Positions 27,611 through 39,007 of a stretch of 64,000 nucleotides of DNA are shown one piece after another. The stretch lies in contig CAVROM010000007.1 in NCBI GenBank assembly GCA_963722815.1, positions 1 to 64,000 on the forward strand. Direction: 5' to 3'. The number at the start of each line of letters is the position of its first letter. The first letter of the stretch is position 1. Both the position numbers and the translations under genes were made by a program. The notes beneath the pieces were generated by a model. It saw nothing but the letters and a program-made list of their open reading frames with translations, was not told where the DNA came from and did no database searches. The stretch is from DASQFQ01 sp963722815 (GTDB lineage: Bacteria > Actinomycetota > Thermoleophilia > Solirubrobacterales > Solirubrobacteraceae).

Positions 27611-27966
27611 TCATGCCATCCGTCCGCCGCGAAGTCACCCTCCCCGTCGAGCCCGAGCGCGCCTGGGAGCTGATCACCGATCCCGAGGAGCTCGAGGGCT
27701 GGCTGGCCGACGAGGTCGAGCTCGAGCCCGAGGAGGGCGGCGACGTCCACGTCACCTTCGAGGACGGCGAGCAGCGCTGGGGCACGGTCGAGGAGGTCGA
27801 GCCCGAGCGCCGGCTGGTGTTCTCGTGGGGCGACTCGCGCGTCGAGTGGACGCTCGCACCGGTCGACGGCGGCACCCGCCTCGTGGTCGTCGAGCGCAGC
27901 CTGGCGCCCGTCGTCGGGCCGCGCATGGCCGCGCTCAGCGCGCAGGCCTCGCTGTGCCTGGCCTGA
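27601..27966 (+). CDS. SRPBCC (AHSA1/START-like) family protein
   Basis: 121 residues. PSVRREVTLPVEPERAWELITDPEELEGWLA is the standard opening of AHSA1-type SRPBCC proteins, followed by a beta sheet (GGDVHVTFEDGEQRWGTVEEVEPERRLVFSWG) and VEWTLAPVDGGTRLVVVERS. These proteins bind hydrophobic ligands in a cavity and are often encoded with an ArsR-type repressor, as here. The start may be ATG 27601 (leaderless) or ATG 27613. Its 3' end overlaps the ArsR gene by 13 bases. Confidence 0.82.
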   Translation: MWLLMPSVRREVTLPVEPERAWELITDPEELEGWLADEVELEPEEGGDVHVTFEDGEQRWGTVEEVEPERRLVFSWGDSRVEWTLAPVDGGTRLVVVERSLAPVVGPRMAALSAQASLCLA

Positions 27967-28286
27967 CGCGCGACGAGGAACTCGGCGCGCTGTTCGCCGC
28001 GCTCGCCGACCCCACCCGCCGCCAGGTCATCCGCTCGCTCTCGGGCGCCGAGCCGGTCACCGCCTCCGGGCTGGCGGCCGAGCTGCCGATCACGCGCCAG
28101 GCGATCGCCAAGCACCTCGGCGCGCTCGAGCGCGCCGGCCTGGTGGAGCCGCACCGCGAGGGGCGCGAGACGCGCTACCGGCTGACCCCGGAGCCGCTCG
28201 ACGGGGCGATCGCGTGGATGGAGGAGGTCGGCGCCCGCTGGGACCGCTCGCTCGCCCGGCTCAGCGAGCGGGCGCGGCGAGCCTGA
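27954..28286 (+). CDS. ArsR-family winged-helix transcriptional regulator
   Basis: About 110 residues from GTG 27954. LFAALADPTRRQVIRSLSGAEPVTASGLAAELPITRQAIAKHLGALERAGLVEPHREGRETRYRLTPEPL is a complete ArsR-type winged helix with the recognition helix at ITRQAIAKHLGAL. There is no Cys-based metal site (ELCVCDL type), so it senses something other than thiophilic metals. Coupled to the SRPBCC gene upstream; the GCAACC/GGTTGC palindromes in the promoter are its likely operator, implying autorepression and possible crosstalk with clpP. Confidence 0.85.
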   Translation: MPGLTRDEELGALFAALADPTRRQVIRSLSGAEPVTASGLAAELPITRQAIAKHLGALERAGLVEPHREGRETRYRLTPEPLDGAIAWMEEVGARWDRSLARLSERARRA

Positions 28287-28728
28287 CCACGCGGCCGCCG
28301 GCGAGCTCCGCCAGCTCGCCCGGCGCGATCGGGAAGACCGCGTGCGGCGTGCCCGCGGCGGCCCACACGACCTCGTAGCCGCAGCAGGTCCTCGTCGACG
28401 ATCGTGCGCAGCGGCGCCGGGTGGCCGAGCGGCGGCACGCCCCCGATCGAGAACCCGGTGGCGGCCCGGGCGAAATCGGCGTCCGCGCGCGCGATCGGCG
28501 CGCCGAACTCCTCCTCCAACCGCGCCTCGTCGGCGCGGTTGGCGCCGGACACGAGCGCCAGCACCGCCTCGTCGCCGCAGCGGAACACCAGCGACTTCAC
28601 GATCGCGCCGACCTCCGTCCCGACCGCTGCGGCGGCCTCGGGGGCGGTCCGCGCGGAGTCGGGCAGCACGCGCGGCTCGACATCCACGCCGCGGGCGCGC
28701 AGCGCGCTCTGGAAACGATCGACGGCGC

Positions 28729-28732
<4 letters not shown>
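28261..28732 (-). CDS. YbaK/EbsC-family aminoacyl-tRNA deacylase (one frameshift)
   Basis: Trans-editing protein related to Cys-tRNA(Pro)/Ala-tRNA deacylases. RFQSALRARGVDVEPRVLPDSARTAPEAAAAVGTEVGAIVKSLVFRCG contains the conserved Lys, LVSGANRADEARLEEEFG follows, and the glycine loop is TGFSIGGVPPLGH. An extra base near 28380 (CGG-C-TAC on the coding strand) breaks the frame; repaired, it ends VFPIAPGELAELAGGRVVRLAAPAR. The start is uncertain: a CTG overlapping the dppF stop (28730-28732) is the first candidate, with no ATG/GTG nearby. Overlaps the convergent ArsR gene by 26 bases. Confidence 0.75.
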
Positions 28733-30876
<2,144 letters not shown>

Positions 30877-30880
<4 letters not shown>

Positions 30881-31837
30881 GAAAGGCGCACCCGCGGGTC
30901 GAGGACTGAGTACATGACGTCCACCAGCAGGTTGCAGAGGCAGACCGCCAGTGCCAGGAAGAGCGTCGCGCCCTGCACGGTGATGACGTCGCCGCGCTGG
31001 ATCGCGTCGAAGGTGAGGCGCCCGATGCCGGGGATGTTGAAGACGCTCTCGGTAAGGATCGCGCCGCCGACGAGGATGCCGATGTCGAGGCCGAGGATGG
31101 TGACGATCGGCGTCAGCGCGGAGCGCATGCCGTGGTGGAAGATCACGCGCCGCTCGCCGAGCCCCTTGGCCCGTGCGGTGCGGATGTAGTCCTCGCCCAG
31201 CACCTCGAGGAGGTTGGCGCGCAGCAATCGGGCGTAGATCGCGGCGAACGCGGTCGCGAGCACGAACCACGGCATGATCAGCGCCTCGGCCTTGGCCGCG
31301 GGGTTGCTGGCCGCCTGGAACGCGCCCGAGCCGGGCAGCAGCGGGAAGCGGCCGATGTCGTCGGAGAAGAGGTACAGCGACCACGAGGCCGAGCCAGTAG
31401 ACCGGCGCGGAGATGGCCACCAGCGCGGTGGTCATCGAGAAGCGGTCGAGGAACGAGCCGCGCTTGACGGCCGAGATCATGCCGACCGAGAGGCCGATCA
31501 CCAGCCAGACGACCACGGCGCCGGCGATCAGATAGAGCGTGTTCGGCAGCCGGTCCAGCAGCTGCGAGCGGACGTCGACGTCGTTGCGGTAGGAGCGCCC
31601 GAAGTCGAAGTGGAAGAACACGGCCTTCATGTAGTTCCAGTACTGCTCGTACAGCGGCTTGTCGAGGCCGAAGGTGTGGCGGATGCTCGCGATGACGTCC
31701 GGCTCGGCGCGGCGGCCCGCGCGGAGCAGCGCAGGGTCGGCGCTCGGCAGGACGTTGAAGACGATGAAGGTGATGCCGCTGACGACCCACAGCAGCAGCA
31801 CGGTCCACAGCAGGCGTCGGGTGATGTAAGCGCCCAT
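30877..31837 (-). CDS. dppB: Dipeptide ABC transporter permease DppB (one frameshift)
   Basis: Inner-membrane permease with N-terminal TRRLLWTVLLLWVVSGITFIVFNVLPSADPA, a periplasmic FGLDKPLYEQYWNYM segment typical of DppB/OppB, helices LYLIAGAVVVWLVIGLSVGMI, and the EAA loop EDYIRTARAKGLGERRVIFHHGMRSALTP, closing with LFLALAVCLCNLLVDVMYSVLDPRVR. One extra base near 31392 (in WLG-SWSLY) breaks the frame. ATG 31837 lies 83 bases behind the dppA stop, with a GC-rich hairpin between them. Confidence 0.88.
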
Positions 31838-31863
31838 GCGAGTTTCCCGGATCTTACGACTCA

Positions 31864-31889
31864 GCCGGCCCCGCGGGTGCGAGGCCGGC
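31864..31889 (-). promoter_or_regulatory. Intercistronic hairpin between dppA and dppB
   Basis: GCCGGCC (31864-31870) pairs with GGCCGGC (31883-31889) around a 12-base loop. Such structures after a binding-protein gene often protect its 3' end or reduce read-through into the permease genes, giving excess binding protein. There is no T-run, so full termination is unlikely. Confidence 0.45.
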
Positions 31890-31919
31890 CGTCGTCGTCG
31901 GTGTTCGTCCCGTTCCCTC

Positions 31920-33692
31920 TTACTTGATCGAGGTGAACGTGAAGTCGAACGCGGTGTAGTACGCGCTCGCCAACCGCCGTTCACGTTCTTCGAACGGATC
32001 AGGTTGGTGCTGTCCCAGATGAACGGGACGGCCGGCGCCTGGGCGGTGATCATCTTGTCGATCTCAGCCCAGGCCTGGTAGCGCTCCTTGCCCTCGAGCA
32101 GCGAGGCGTCGTCCATCGCCTTGTCGATCTTCGGGTCCTTGAGCTGGGCCAGGTTGTTATTGCCGCCATCTGGTGAGAAGTTCGAGCCCTTGAACGTCGG
32201 GTCGAGCATCGACTGCGGGTCGTTGAAGTCCTTGAACCAACCCGCGGCACCGCAGACGGCGATCTTCTTCTTCGGCTGCTGGCACCACTCGCGTGTAGAC
32301 CGCGTCCTGCGGGACCGTGCGGAGACGGATTTTGAAGCCGAGCTTCTCGAGCTGCGCCTTGGCGACCTCAGCCTGGGCCTTGCCCGGGTCGACGTTCGCC
32401 GTGACCATCAGCAGTTCGTCGTTGCCGTCGTACTTGCCCGACGAGTAGCCGGCGGCCTTCATGTACTTCTCGGCCAAGGCCATGTCGCCCTGCGGGTTGG
32501 CGAGGAAGTCGAAGCCGGGGCCCTTCTTGCCGCCGGCCTCCTCGAACCCGCTGACGCCCGGCGGGATGAAGTGCGTGCCGGGGATGCCCACGAACGAGCC
32601 GCCTCGCGCCTTGATGGCCGCTGTGCGGTCGAACCCGGCGAGGATCGCCTTGCGCACGTTGATGTTGTCCAGCGGCTTGATCGACATGTTCAGCGGGAAC
32701 CAGCGGAAGCCGCCCGACGGGACTGTGTCGAGCTGGTCCTTCTGGTGCTGCACGACCCGCTTGAGCACCTGCGCCGGCGGGTTGGCGTCGAGCGTCATGT
32801 TCTGGCCCGAGAGCACCTGGCGGCCGGCGACGTTGGCGTCGGTCGCGTTGGTGGTCAGTCTTGATCTCATCCAGGTAGGCGGGGCGGAAGTCCGCGTCCT
32901 TGTTCCAGTTCGGGTTGCGAACGAGGTCGATCGACTTGCCGGGCTTGTAGCCGGTGAGATTGCCCTTCGCGTCGTTCGCGACCATGTACGGGCCGGAGGA
33001 GACGACGTGCTCGTTGTACGTCGACGGGTTCTCCTTGTCGAACTTCTCCGCGTACTCCTTCGGGCACCGGCGCGGTGACCGGCATGATCAGGAACGCGGC
33101 GAAACCGGGGCCTTGCGCGCTCGCGAGCTTGAACGTGATCTGGTACGGGTTGTCGACGACGATACCGGGGATGTCCTGCAGCGCGCCGGGCTTCTTCGGG
33201 AAGCCTTGGATGAAGTTGAAGTACGTCGTGTACTGGTTCGGGACGTTCTTCGTCGCTGCGCGCTCGAACGCGTACTTGACGTCCTTGGCCTGGACCTCGC
33301 GGTTGACCGGCGGGCCGAACTTGACGCCCTTCTTCAGCTTGACCGTGACCGACTTCTTGTCGTCGGAGATCTGCGGCTGGCCGTCGGCGAGGCCGGGCAC
33401 CGCCTCGTCCTGGTCCGGCTTGGGCATGTAGAGCGTCGTGTGTCGTGGCGTAGAGCGACCTGATAGCCGCCGGTGTAGTACGTCTGGCCGGTGTCGAGGA
33501 AGTCGACGTCAGAGGCGCCGAGCTGGTTGAGCGTGCCGCCCTTCTTGCCCGACGTCAGCGAGCCATTGGACGCCGTGCCCTCGCTGCCGCTCGACGACTC
33601 GCTCGCTGCTGCTGCCGCCACAGGCGACGACGAAAGTCATGAGGGCGACGAGCGCCAGCGCGGCGAGCAGCCGCAGACGGAGACCTGGTCAT
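31920..33692 (-). CDS. dppA: Peptide ABC transporter substrate-binding protein, SBP family 5 (frameshifted)
   Basis: Lipoprotein that captures peptides or related solutes. ATG 33692 follows AGGAAAGGA. The signal region, read in the repaired frame, is LLAALALVALMTFVVACGGSSS with a lipobox Cys. Then KGGTLNQLGASDVDFLDTGQTYYTGGYQVA, VTVKLKKGVKFGPPVNREVQAKDVKYAFERA (the family motif), FRWFPLNMSIKPLDNINVRKAILAGFDR, HFIPPGVSGF and, at the C-terminus, WFKDFNDPQSMLDPTFKGSNFS. Eight or so indels break it, e.g. near 33590, 33440, 33065, 32860, 32290 and 31970. Specificity for dipeptides is a family-level assumption. Confidence 0.85.
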
Positions 33693-33749
33693 GCAGAGGT
33701 CCTTTCCTGGGTGTGTCCCATTGCGTGAATTGCTGTGTCTTGAGGTGGA

Positions 33750-34731
33750 TTACTTGGCGGTACGCGGATTCAGCGCGTCCTGCAGGCCATCGCCGACGAG
33801 GTTGAAGGCGAGGACCGTGAGGACGAGCGCAAGGCCTGGGAAGGTCATGAACCACCAGGCGATGTCGAACACGCCGACCGCGTCGGAGATCATCGATCCC
33901 CAGCTCGGCGTGCCCGGGTCGATGCCGATCCCGAGGAACGAGAGTGCAGCCTCGAAGAGGATGACCTGAGGGATCAGGATCGTGCTGTAAACGATGATCG
34001 GCGCGACCAGGTTCGGGAGGATCTCTCTGAAGATGATTCGCGAGTGCGAGGCGCCTAGGGAGCGGGCCGCCTCGACGAACTCCTTCTCGCGCAGCGACAG
34101 CACCTGGCCACGCACGATGCGCGCCATGTACGGCCACAGGGAGAGCGCGATGACCGTCACCACCACGGTCAGGCCGGGCTGGATCGACGCCGTTGATGCA
34201 ACCGTCGGCGCACGCGACGCCGAGCCCGATCGCGAGCAGCAGCACGGGGAACGCCAGCATCACGTCCATCGCGCGGGTGAGCAGGGAGTCGGTGATGCCG
34301 CGGTAGTAGCCGGCGATCAGGCCGATCACCACGCCCACGAGCACGATGATGAAGGTCGAGATGAACGCGACCTCGAGCGAGATGCGCGCGCCGTAGACCA
34401 CGCGGGCGAACACGTCGCGGCCGCGCTGGTCGACGCCCAGCCAGTTGTCGGCGGTGGGCCCGGAGGGCGAGCCGAAGTCGTCGAGCAGGTTCGAGTTCTG
34501 CACGTTCGGGCCGGGGGCGCCGGTGACCTTGACGATCACGGGAGCCAGGATCGCCACGAGGCACGCGAGCACCACGAAGACAGCCGCGACCATCGCGATC
34601 TTGTCCTTCCGGAACCTCCGCCAGAACAGCTGCAGCGGGGAACGTGCTGTGACCTGCTGACCCGCGACAAGACCCGTTTCCTGGGCCGAGTCTTCCTCGT
34701 GACCAAGCAGCTCGGTGGTACCCGTGCTCAT
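33750..34731 (-). CDS. dppC: Dipeptide ABC transporter permease DppC (one frameshift)
   Basis: Second permease. Cytoplasmic N-terminus, then RRFRKDKIAMVAAVFVVLACLVAILAP (OppC_N domain), NWLGVDQRGRDVFARVVYGARISLEVAF (diagnostic for DppC/OppC), the helix IIVLVGVVIGLIAGYYRG, and the EAA loop EFVEAARSLGASHSRIIFREILPN. One extra base near 34187 breaks the frame. Two starts are equally well supported: ATG 34731 with GGAGG 8 bases before, and in-frame TTG 34767 with AAGGAGG 5 bases before. First gene of the dppC-A-B-D-F operon, an uncommon order with the binding protein second. Confidence 0.88.
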
Positions 34732-34859
34732 AGCGCGAGCCTCCGGCGCTTGGATGAACTGCCTCAATTGACCCTCCTTCAGAGGCCAGAGAAGGTACAC
34801 GGTCCGGTCAAGAACCACCCCACTCAGGCGTACCGAGGGGTTCGTTTCGACGTCCGAAC

Positions 34860-34865
34860 TACGAT
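34860..34865 (+). promoter_or_regulatory. Candidate -10 element of the tRNA-Arg gene
   Basis: TACGAT ends 10 bases before the mature tRNA 5' end. A matching -35 is not convincing; the call rests on position and the same TANNNT form seen elsewhere in the window. Confidence 0.35.
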
Positions 34866-34875
34866 GCCTGCCCGG

Positions 34876-34949
<74 letters not shown>

Positions 34950-37289
34950 CTACCGCAGCAGCTGCGGGGGCAGCGCCCACCACGCGCGGAGCTGGCCGCG
35001 CCAGCCGAGGCCGGCGGCGAGCTCGCGGCGGAAGGCGTTGCGCTGGTCGCGCGTCGGGGCGCCCGCGCCGCCGTAGCGGGCGGCGCGCAGGGCGGCGAGG
35101 TAGGAGTCGCTCCCGCGCGCGCCGCCGAGCCGGCGCTCGAGTTCGCTCAGCGTCATGCCGGGGGCGATCGGGCGGCCGGCGCGGCGCAGGGCGGTCACGA
35201 GGTCGGCGACGGCGCGCTCGGCCGGCGGCAGCGGCGGGCCGGCGCGGCGGCGGCGGATCAGGAGCGCGGCGAGCGCCAGCAGCGTGAGCAGGACGACGCC
35301 GCCCGCGACGTAGAGCCAGGGGCTCGTCCCGCGGTCGACGTTCACGACCCCGGTCCCGTTCGGCGCCGCCGGATCGAGCTCGCGCCGTGCGCCGGCCGGA
35401 TTGCGGGTGCCGGGCTGGGTGGAGGGCGTGGCGCCGGCGTCGCGCTGCGAGCCGCTGGTGGGATCCGCGATCGCGGCGATCAGCGAGCGCGCCGGCGTGG
35501 CGGTCGGCGTCGGGTCGAACGTGACCCAGCCGATGCCGTCGAACCACGCCTCGACCCACGAGTGGGCGTCGCGGTCGCGCACCACCCACTCGCCCTGGCG
35601 CTTGCGGAAGCCGCCGGGCGAGAAGCCGGTGGCCACGCGCGTGGGGATGCCGCCGAAGCGCAGCAGCAGCGCCATCGCGCCCGAGAAGTGCTGGCAGTAG
35701 CCGGCCTTGGTATCGAACAGGAACTGCTCGAGCGGCACCTGGCCCGGCTTGGCCGGCGCGGGGCGCTCGTCGTAACGGAAGCCCCTGCTCAGATAGGCAT
35801 CGACGCGGCGGACGAACTCGTACGGCGTGCGCGTGCCGCGCTTGAGCTCCTGGGCGAGCTGCCAGGTGCGCCAGTAGGGCGAGTTGCGCAGCGCCGCGAT
35901 CCCGGACTCGGTGGTGCCGCGACGCACGTTCTCGGCCAGCGGCGGGCCGACGAAGTCGAACGGCCGCAGTTCGAGACTGACCGAGGTGACCGGCCGCGAG
36001 CGCGTGTCGCCCGGGTCCGGCAGCTCGGGCTTGAGCAGCGGCAGAACGATCTGCAGCGCGTCGCCCTGCTGGCCGCGCGAGCCGCTGCTGGCCGCCGACA
36101 GCTCGAGCGCGTTCGGGCGCGGCGCGTGGAAGCGGATGCGATAGGAGTCGCCGGCCTTGAGCTCCTTGTCGGCCTGCCAGGTGCCGGGCGAGAAGGTCTC
36201 GATCGCCTCGCGGTCGCCGCCGTCGACGGACAGCGTCGTGCCGGCGCCCGCGTAGGCGTCGCCCTTCAGGCCACGCACGGTGACGGTGGCCGTGCCGGTC
36301 CACTGCGGGCTGGCGCTCCAGCTCTGATCGAGGTCGGCCTCGGGCCCGGGCCCGTAGGGGTCGGGCACGCCGCGCATCACCCAGCGCTGGCCGTCGAAGT
36401 CCTCGAGGTTCTCGAGCTTCCAGTACTGCGGCTTCGTCGTCTTGATCCGCAGCATCTCGCGCCCGTCGCGCTGCCACGTGATCGGGCCGTAGGTGGGCTC
36501 CCAGTTGAAGCGCACCGACGCCGGCGTGCCGAGCCCCTCGGCAAACGCGCGGTAGTCGAACCACGGGTCGTCGCGGTCGGTCGCCAGGCTCAGCGGCAGC
36601 GCGCCGGCGAGCGCGATCCCGCCCAGCACCGCGACCCCGATGCCCGGCCGCAGCGGCAGCCGCTCGAGCCACAGGAAGCAGACCGTGAGCGCCGCGATCG
36701 CGCAGCCGAGCCAGAGCGAGCGCGGCATCCCGATCGCGGTGATCGGAGTGATGACGAGGATCAGCAGCGCGGCGAGCCCGACGAACGGGAAGCCGCGCGA
36801 GTCGGCGCGCGGCCACGAGGAGAGCAGCGCGGCGGCGGTGACGAGCAGCGCGCCGCCGAGCCGCAGCGTCACGTCCGGCCACGGGTCCGCGCCGCGGTAG
36901 GGGAGCGTGACGCCGCTGAGCGCCTCGAGCCCTCGCCCGATCCCCGAGCCCAGCTCGTCCCAGTGCGTCAGGAGCCTCGGGTCGAGCCCGGAGACGAGCG
37001 CCGCGAGGATCAGCCCGAGGAGCGCGGCGAGCGTCGCGCCGGGCAACCGCATCCGCGGAGACAGCGAGGCGGCCGCGCCGGCCATCTCGCCCGCGAGCAC
37101 GGCGGCGAGCACCCACGGGAGCCCGTCGACCAGCCCGCCGCCCTCGAACATCCGCGCCCACTCGGCCACGCCCAGCAGCGCCAGCAGGGCGAACGCGACC
37201 GTGCGCGCGAGCGGTGCGGGCAGCAGCGCGGCGGGGCGGCGATCCGGCGGCACGAGTACAGGATGACCGAACCGCTCGCGGCCGACCAT
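34950..37289 (-). CDS. Membrane-bound transglutaminase-like protease, TgpA family
   Basis: About 780 residues, no frame break. ATG 37289 is followed by eight or so membrane helices (LLPAPLARTVAFALLALLGVAEWA to GGIALAGALPLSL), then an extracytoplasmic region, then the papain-like transglutaminase core: catalytic Cys in TKAGYCQHFSGAMALLLRFGGIPTRVATGF, His in RDRDAHSWVEAWF, Asp in TFDPTP. A final helix (LYVAGGVVLLTLLALAALLI) and a DUF4129-like cytoplasmic tail close it. The family usually sits beside MoxR and DUF58 genes, but neither is here. Its stop is adjacent to the tRNA 3' end. Confidence 0.85.
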   Translation of the reverse strand: MVGRERFGHPVLVPPDRRPAALLPAPLARTVAFALLALLGVAEWARMFEGGGLVDGLPWVLAAVLAGEMAGAAASLSPRMRLPGATLAALLGLILAALVSGLDPRLLTHWDELGSGIGRGLEALSGVTLPYRGADPWPDVTLRLGGALLVTAAALLSSWPRADSRGFPFVGLAALLILVITPITAIGMPRSLWLGCAIAALTVCFLWLERLPLRPGIGVAVLGGIALAGALPLSLATDRDDPWFDYRAFAEGLGTPASVRFNWEPTYGPITWQRDGREMLRIKTTKPQYWKLENLEDFDGQRWVMRGVPDPYGPGPEADLDQSWSASPQWTGTATVTVRGLKGDAYAGAGTTLSVDGGDREAIETFSPGTWQADKELKAGDSYRIRFHAPRPNALELSAASSGSRGQQGDALQIVLPLLKPELPDPGDTRSRPVTSVSLELRPFDFVGPPLAENVRRGTTESGIAALRNSPYWRTWQLAQELKRGTRTPYEFVRRVDAYLSRGFRYDERPAPAKPGQVPLEQFLFDTKAGYCQHFSGAMALLLRFGGIPTRVATGFSPGGFRKRQGEWVVRDRDAHSWVEAWFDGIGWVTFDPTPTATPARSLIAAIADPTSGSQRDAGATPSTQPGTRNPAGARRELDPAAPNGTGVVNVDRGTSPWLYVAGGVVLLTLLALAALLIRRRRAGPPLPPAERAVADLVTALRRAGRPIAPGMTLSELERRLGGARGSDSYLAALRAARYGGAGAPTRDQRNAFRRELAAGLGWRGQLRAWWALPPQLLR

Positions 37290-37336
37290 GGAGCACGCGC
37301 ACTTGGAGGTACCCCGCAACGGGAAGGCTCCCTTGC

Positions 37337-39007
37337 GTGGTCGCCACTTCCCTGATCGCGCTGCGCGACGAGCTGGGCGCTGTGCCGCTCGCACTCGACA
37401 CGCCCGCCGCGGCCGAGGCGCGGCGCGTGCGCGACGAGCTGAGCGGCCAGGTCGGCGACTACCTGCTGCCGCGGCTGCGCCAGATGGACGCGCCGCTGCT
37501 GATGGTCGTGGGCGGCTCGACGGGCGCCGGCAAGTCGACGCTCGTGAACTCGCTGGTGGGCGCGCAGGTCAGCGCGGCGGGCGTGCTGCGGCCGACGACG
37601 CGAGCGCCGGTGCTGGTCTGCAACCCCGGCGACGTGCGCTGGTTCGAGGACGACCGGATCCTCCCTGGCCTCGCGCGCACGACCGGCGGCCACGCGGGGC
37701 CAGGCGGGCTCGAGCTGGCGCCGACCGACGCGCTCCCGCCCGGGCTCGCCCTCCTCGACGCCCCCGACATCGACTCCGTGGTGGAGGCCAACCGGACGCT
37801 CGCCGGGCAGCTACTCGCCGCCGCCGACTCGTGGCTGTTCGTCACCACTGCAGCGCGCTACGCCGACGCGGTGCCATGGGACATGCTGCACGCGGCGCGC
37901 GACCGCGGCACCGCCGTCTCGCTGGTCCTCAATCGCGTCCCGGCCGACGCGCGCGACGAGGTGCCCGGCCACCTGCGCGAGATGCTCGACGAGCGCGGGC
38001 TCGGCGACACCGGGCTGCTGGTGGTCGAGGAGAGCGCGCTGGACGACGGTCTGCTGCCGACGACCGCGCTCGCCCCGGTGCGCGGCTGGCTTGACGCGCT
38101 GGCGGCCGACGCCTCCGCGCGCGGCGAGCTCGTGCGCCGGACGCTGGCGGGCGCGCTCGACTCGATCCCGCCGCGGGTGGCGATCGTGCAGGCTGCGCTC
38201 GCCGAGCAGGTGGCCGCGGCGCAGGCGCTGCGTGACGGGGCGGAGCACGCCTACGGCAGCGCGCTCGACGAGGTCGACGAGACGGTGCGTAGCGGCTCGC
38301 TGCTCCGCGGCGAGGTGCTGGCGCGCTGGCACGAGGTGATCGGCACCGGGGACTTCATGCGCGCGCTCGAAGGCCGCGTGGGCCGGCTGCGCGACCGCTT
38401 GCGCTCGTTGGTGACCGGCGCGCCGGCCGCCGACTCCGAGCTGCGCGCGGCGGTGGGGACGGGCGTCGACGCGGTGGTCGCCGCCGCCGCGGACCGCGCT
38501 GCGGAGCGAGCGGCGGCGAGCTGGCGCGCGCACCCCGCCGGGCGCGGCCTGCTGGCCGGCACGACGCGCATGGACGCCGTCTCCGGCGAACTGGCAGAGC
38601 GGACCGACGCCGCCGTGCGGGCGTGGCAGGGCCACGTCTTCGAGCTCGTGCGCGACGAGGGCGCGGGCAAGCGCACGACGGCGCGGCTCGCCTCGCTGGG
38701 CGTCAACGGCGCGGGGCTCACGGTGATGATCGCGGTGTTCGCCCACACTGGCGGGCTGACCGGCGCGGAGGTCGCGGTGGCCGGAGGGACGTCGGCCGTC
38801 GGCCAGCGCGTGCTCGAGGCGATCTTCGGCGACCAGGCGGTCCGCACGCTGGCGGCGCAGGCGCGCGAGGACCTGCTCGTCCGCGTGCGCGAGCTGCTGG
38901 CCGGCGAGCGGGCGCGCTTCGACCGGCTGCTCGCCGCCGCGGCGCCCGATCCCGACGCGGCCGGCCGGCTCGACGCCGCGCTGCGCGAGTTCGAAGCCGC
39001 GCGATGA
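37337..39007 (+). CDS. Dynamin-like / YfjP-type GTPase, first of a tandem pair
   Basis: About 556 residues from GTG 37337, preceded by GGGAAGG. G1 loop VVGGSTGAGKSTLVNSLVG, switch-I Thr in RPTTRAPVLV, G3 LLDAPDIDSV, and G4-like SLVLNRVPADARDE. The C-terminal half is helical and Ala/Arg-rich, with a hydrophobic stretch LTVMIAVFAHTGGLTGAEVAVAGGTSAVGQRV that could insert in membrane. Fits the bacterial dynamin-like group found in actinobacteria as adjacent DynA/DynB-type pairs; role in septation or membrane remodelling is inferred. ATGA overlap with the next GTPase. Confidence 0.78.
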   Translation: MVATSLIALRDELGAVPLALDTPAAAEARRVRDELSGQVGDYLLPRLRQMDAPLLMVVGGSTGAGKSTLVNSLVGAQVSAAGVLRPTTRAPVLVCNPGDVRWFEDDRILPGLARTTGGHAGPGGLELAPTDALPPGLALLDAPDIDSVVEANRTLAGQLLAAADSWLFVTTAARYADAVPWDMLHAARDRGTAVSLVLNRVPADARDEVPGHLREMLDERGLGDTGLLVVEESALDDGLLPTTALAPVRGWLDALAADASARGELVRRTLAGALDSIPPRVAIVQAALAEQVAAAQALRDGAEHAYGSALDEVDETVRSGSLLRGEVLARWHEVIGTGDFMRALEGRVGRLRDRLRSLVTGAPAADSELRAAVGTGVDAVVAAAADRAAERAAASWRAHPAGRGLLAGTTRMDAVSGELAERTDAAVRAWQGHVFELVRDEGAGKRTTARLASLGVNGAGLTVMIAVFAHTGGLTGAEVAVAGGTSAVGQRVLEAIFGDQAVRTLAAQAREDLLVRVRELLAGERARFDRLLAAAAPDPDAAGRLDAALREFEAAR

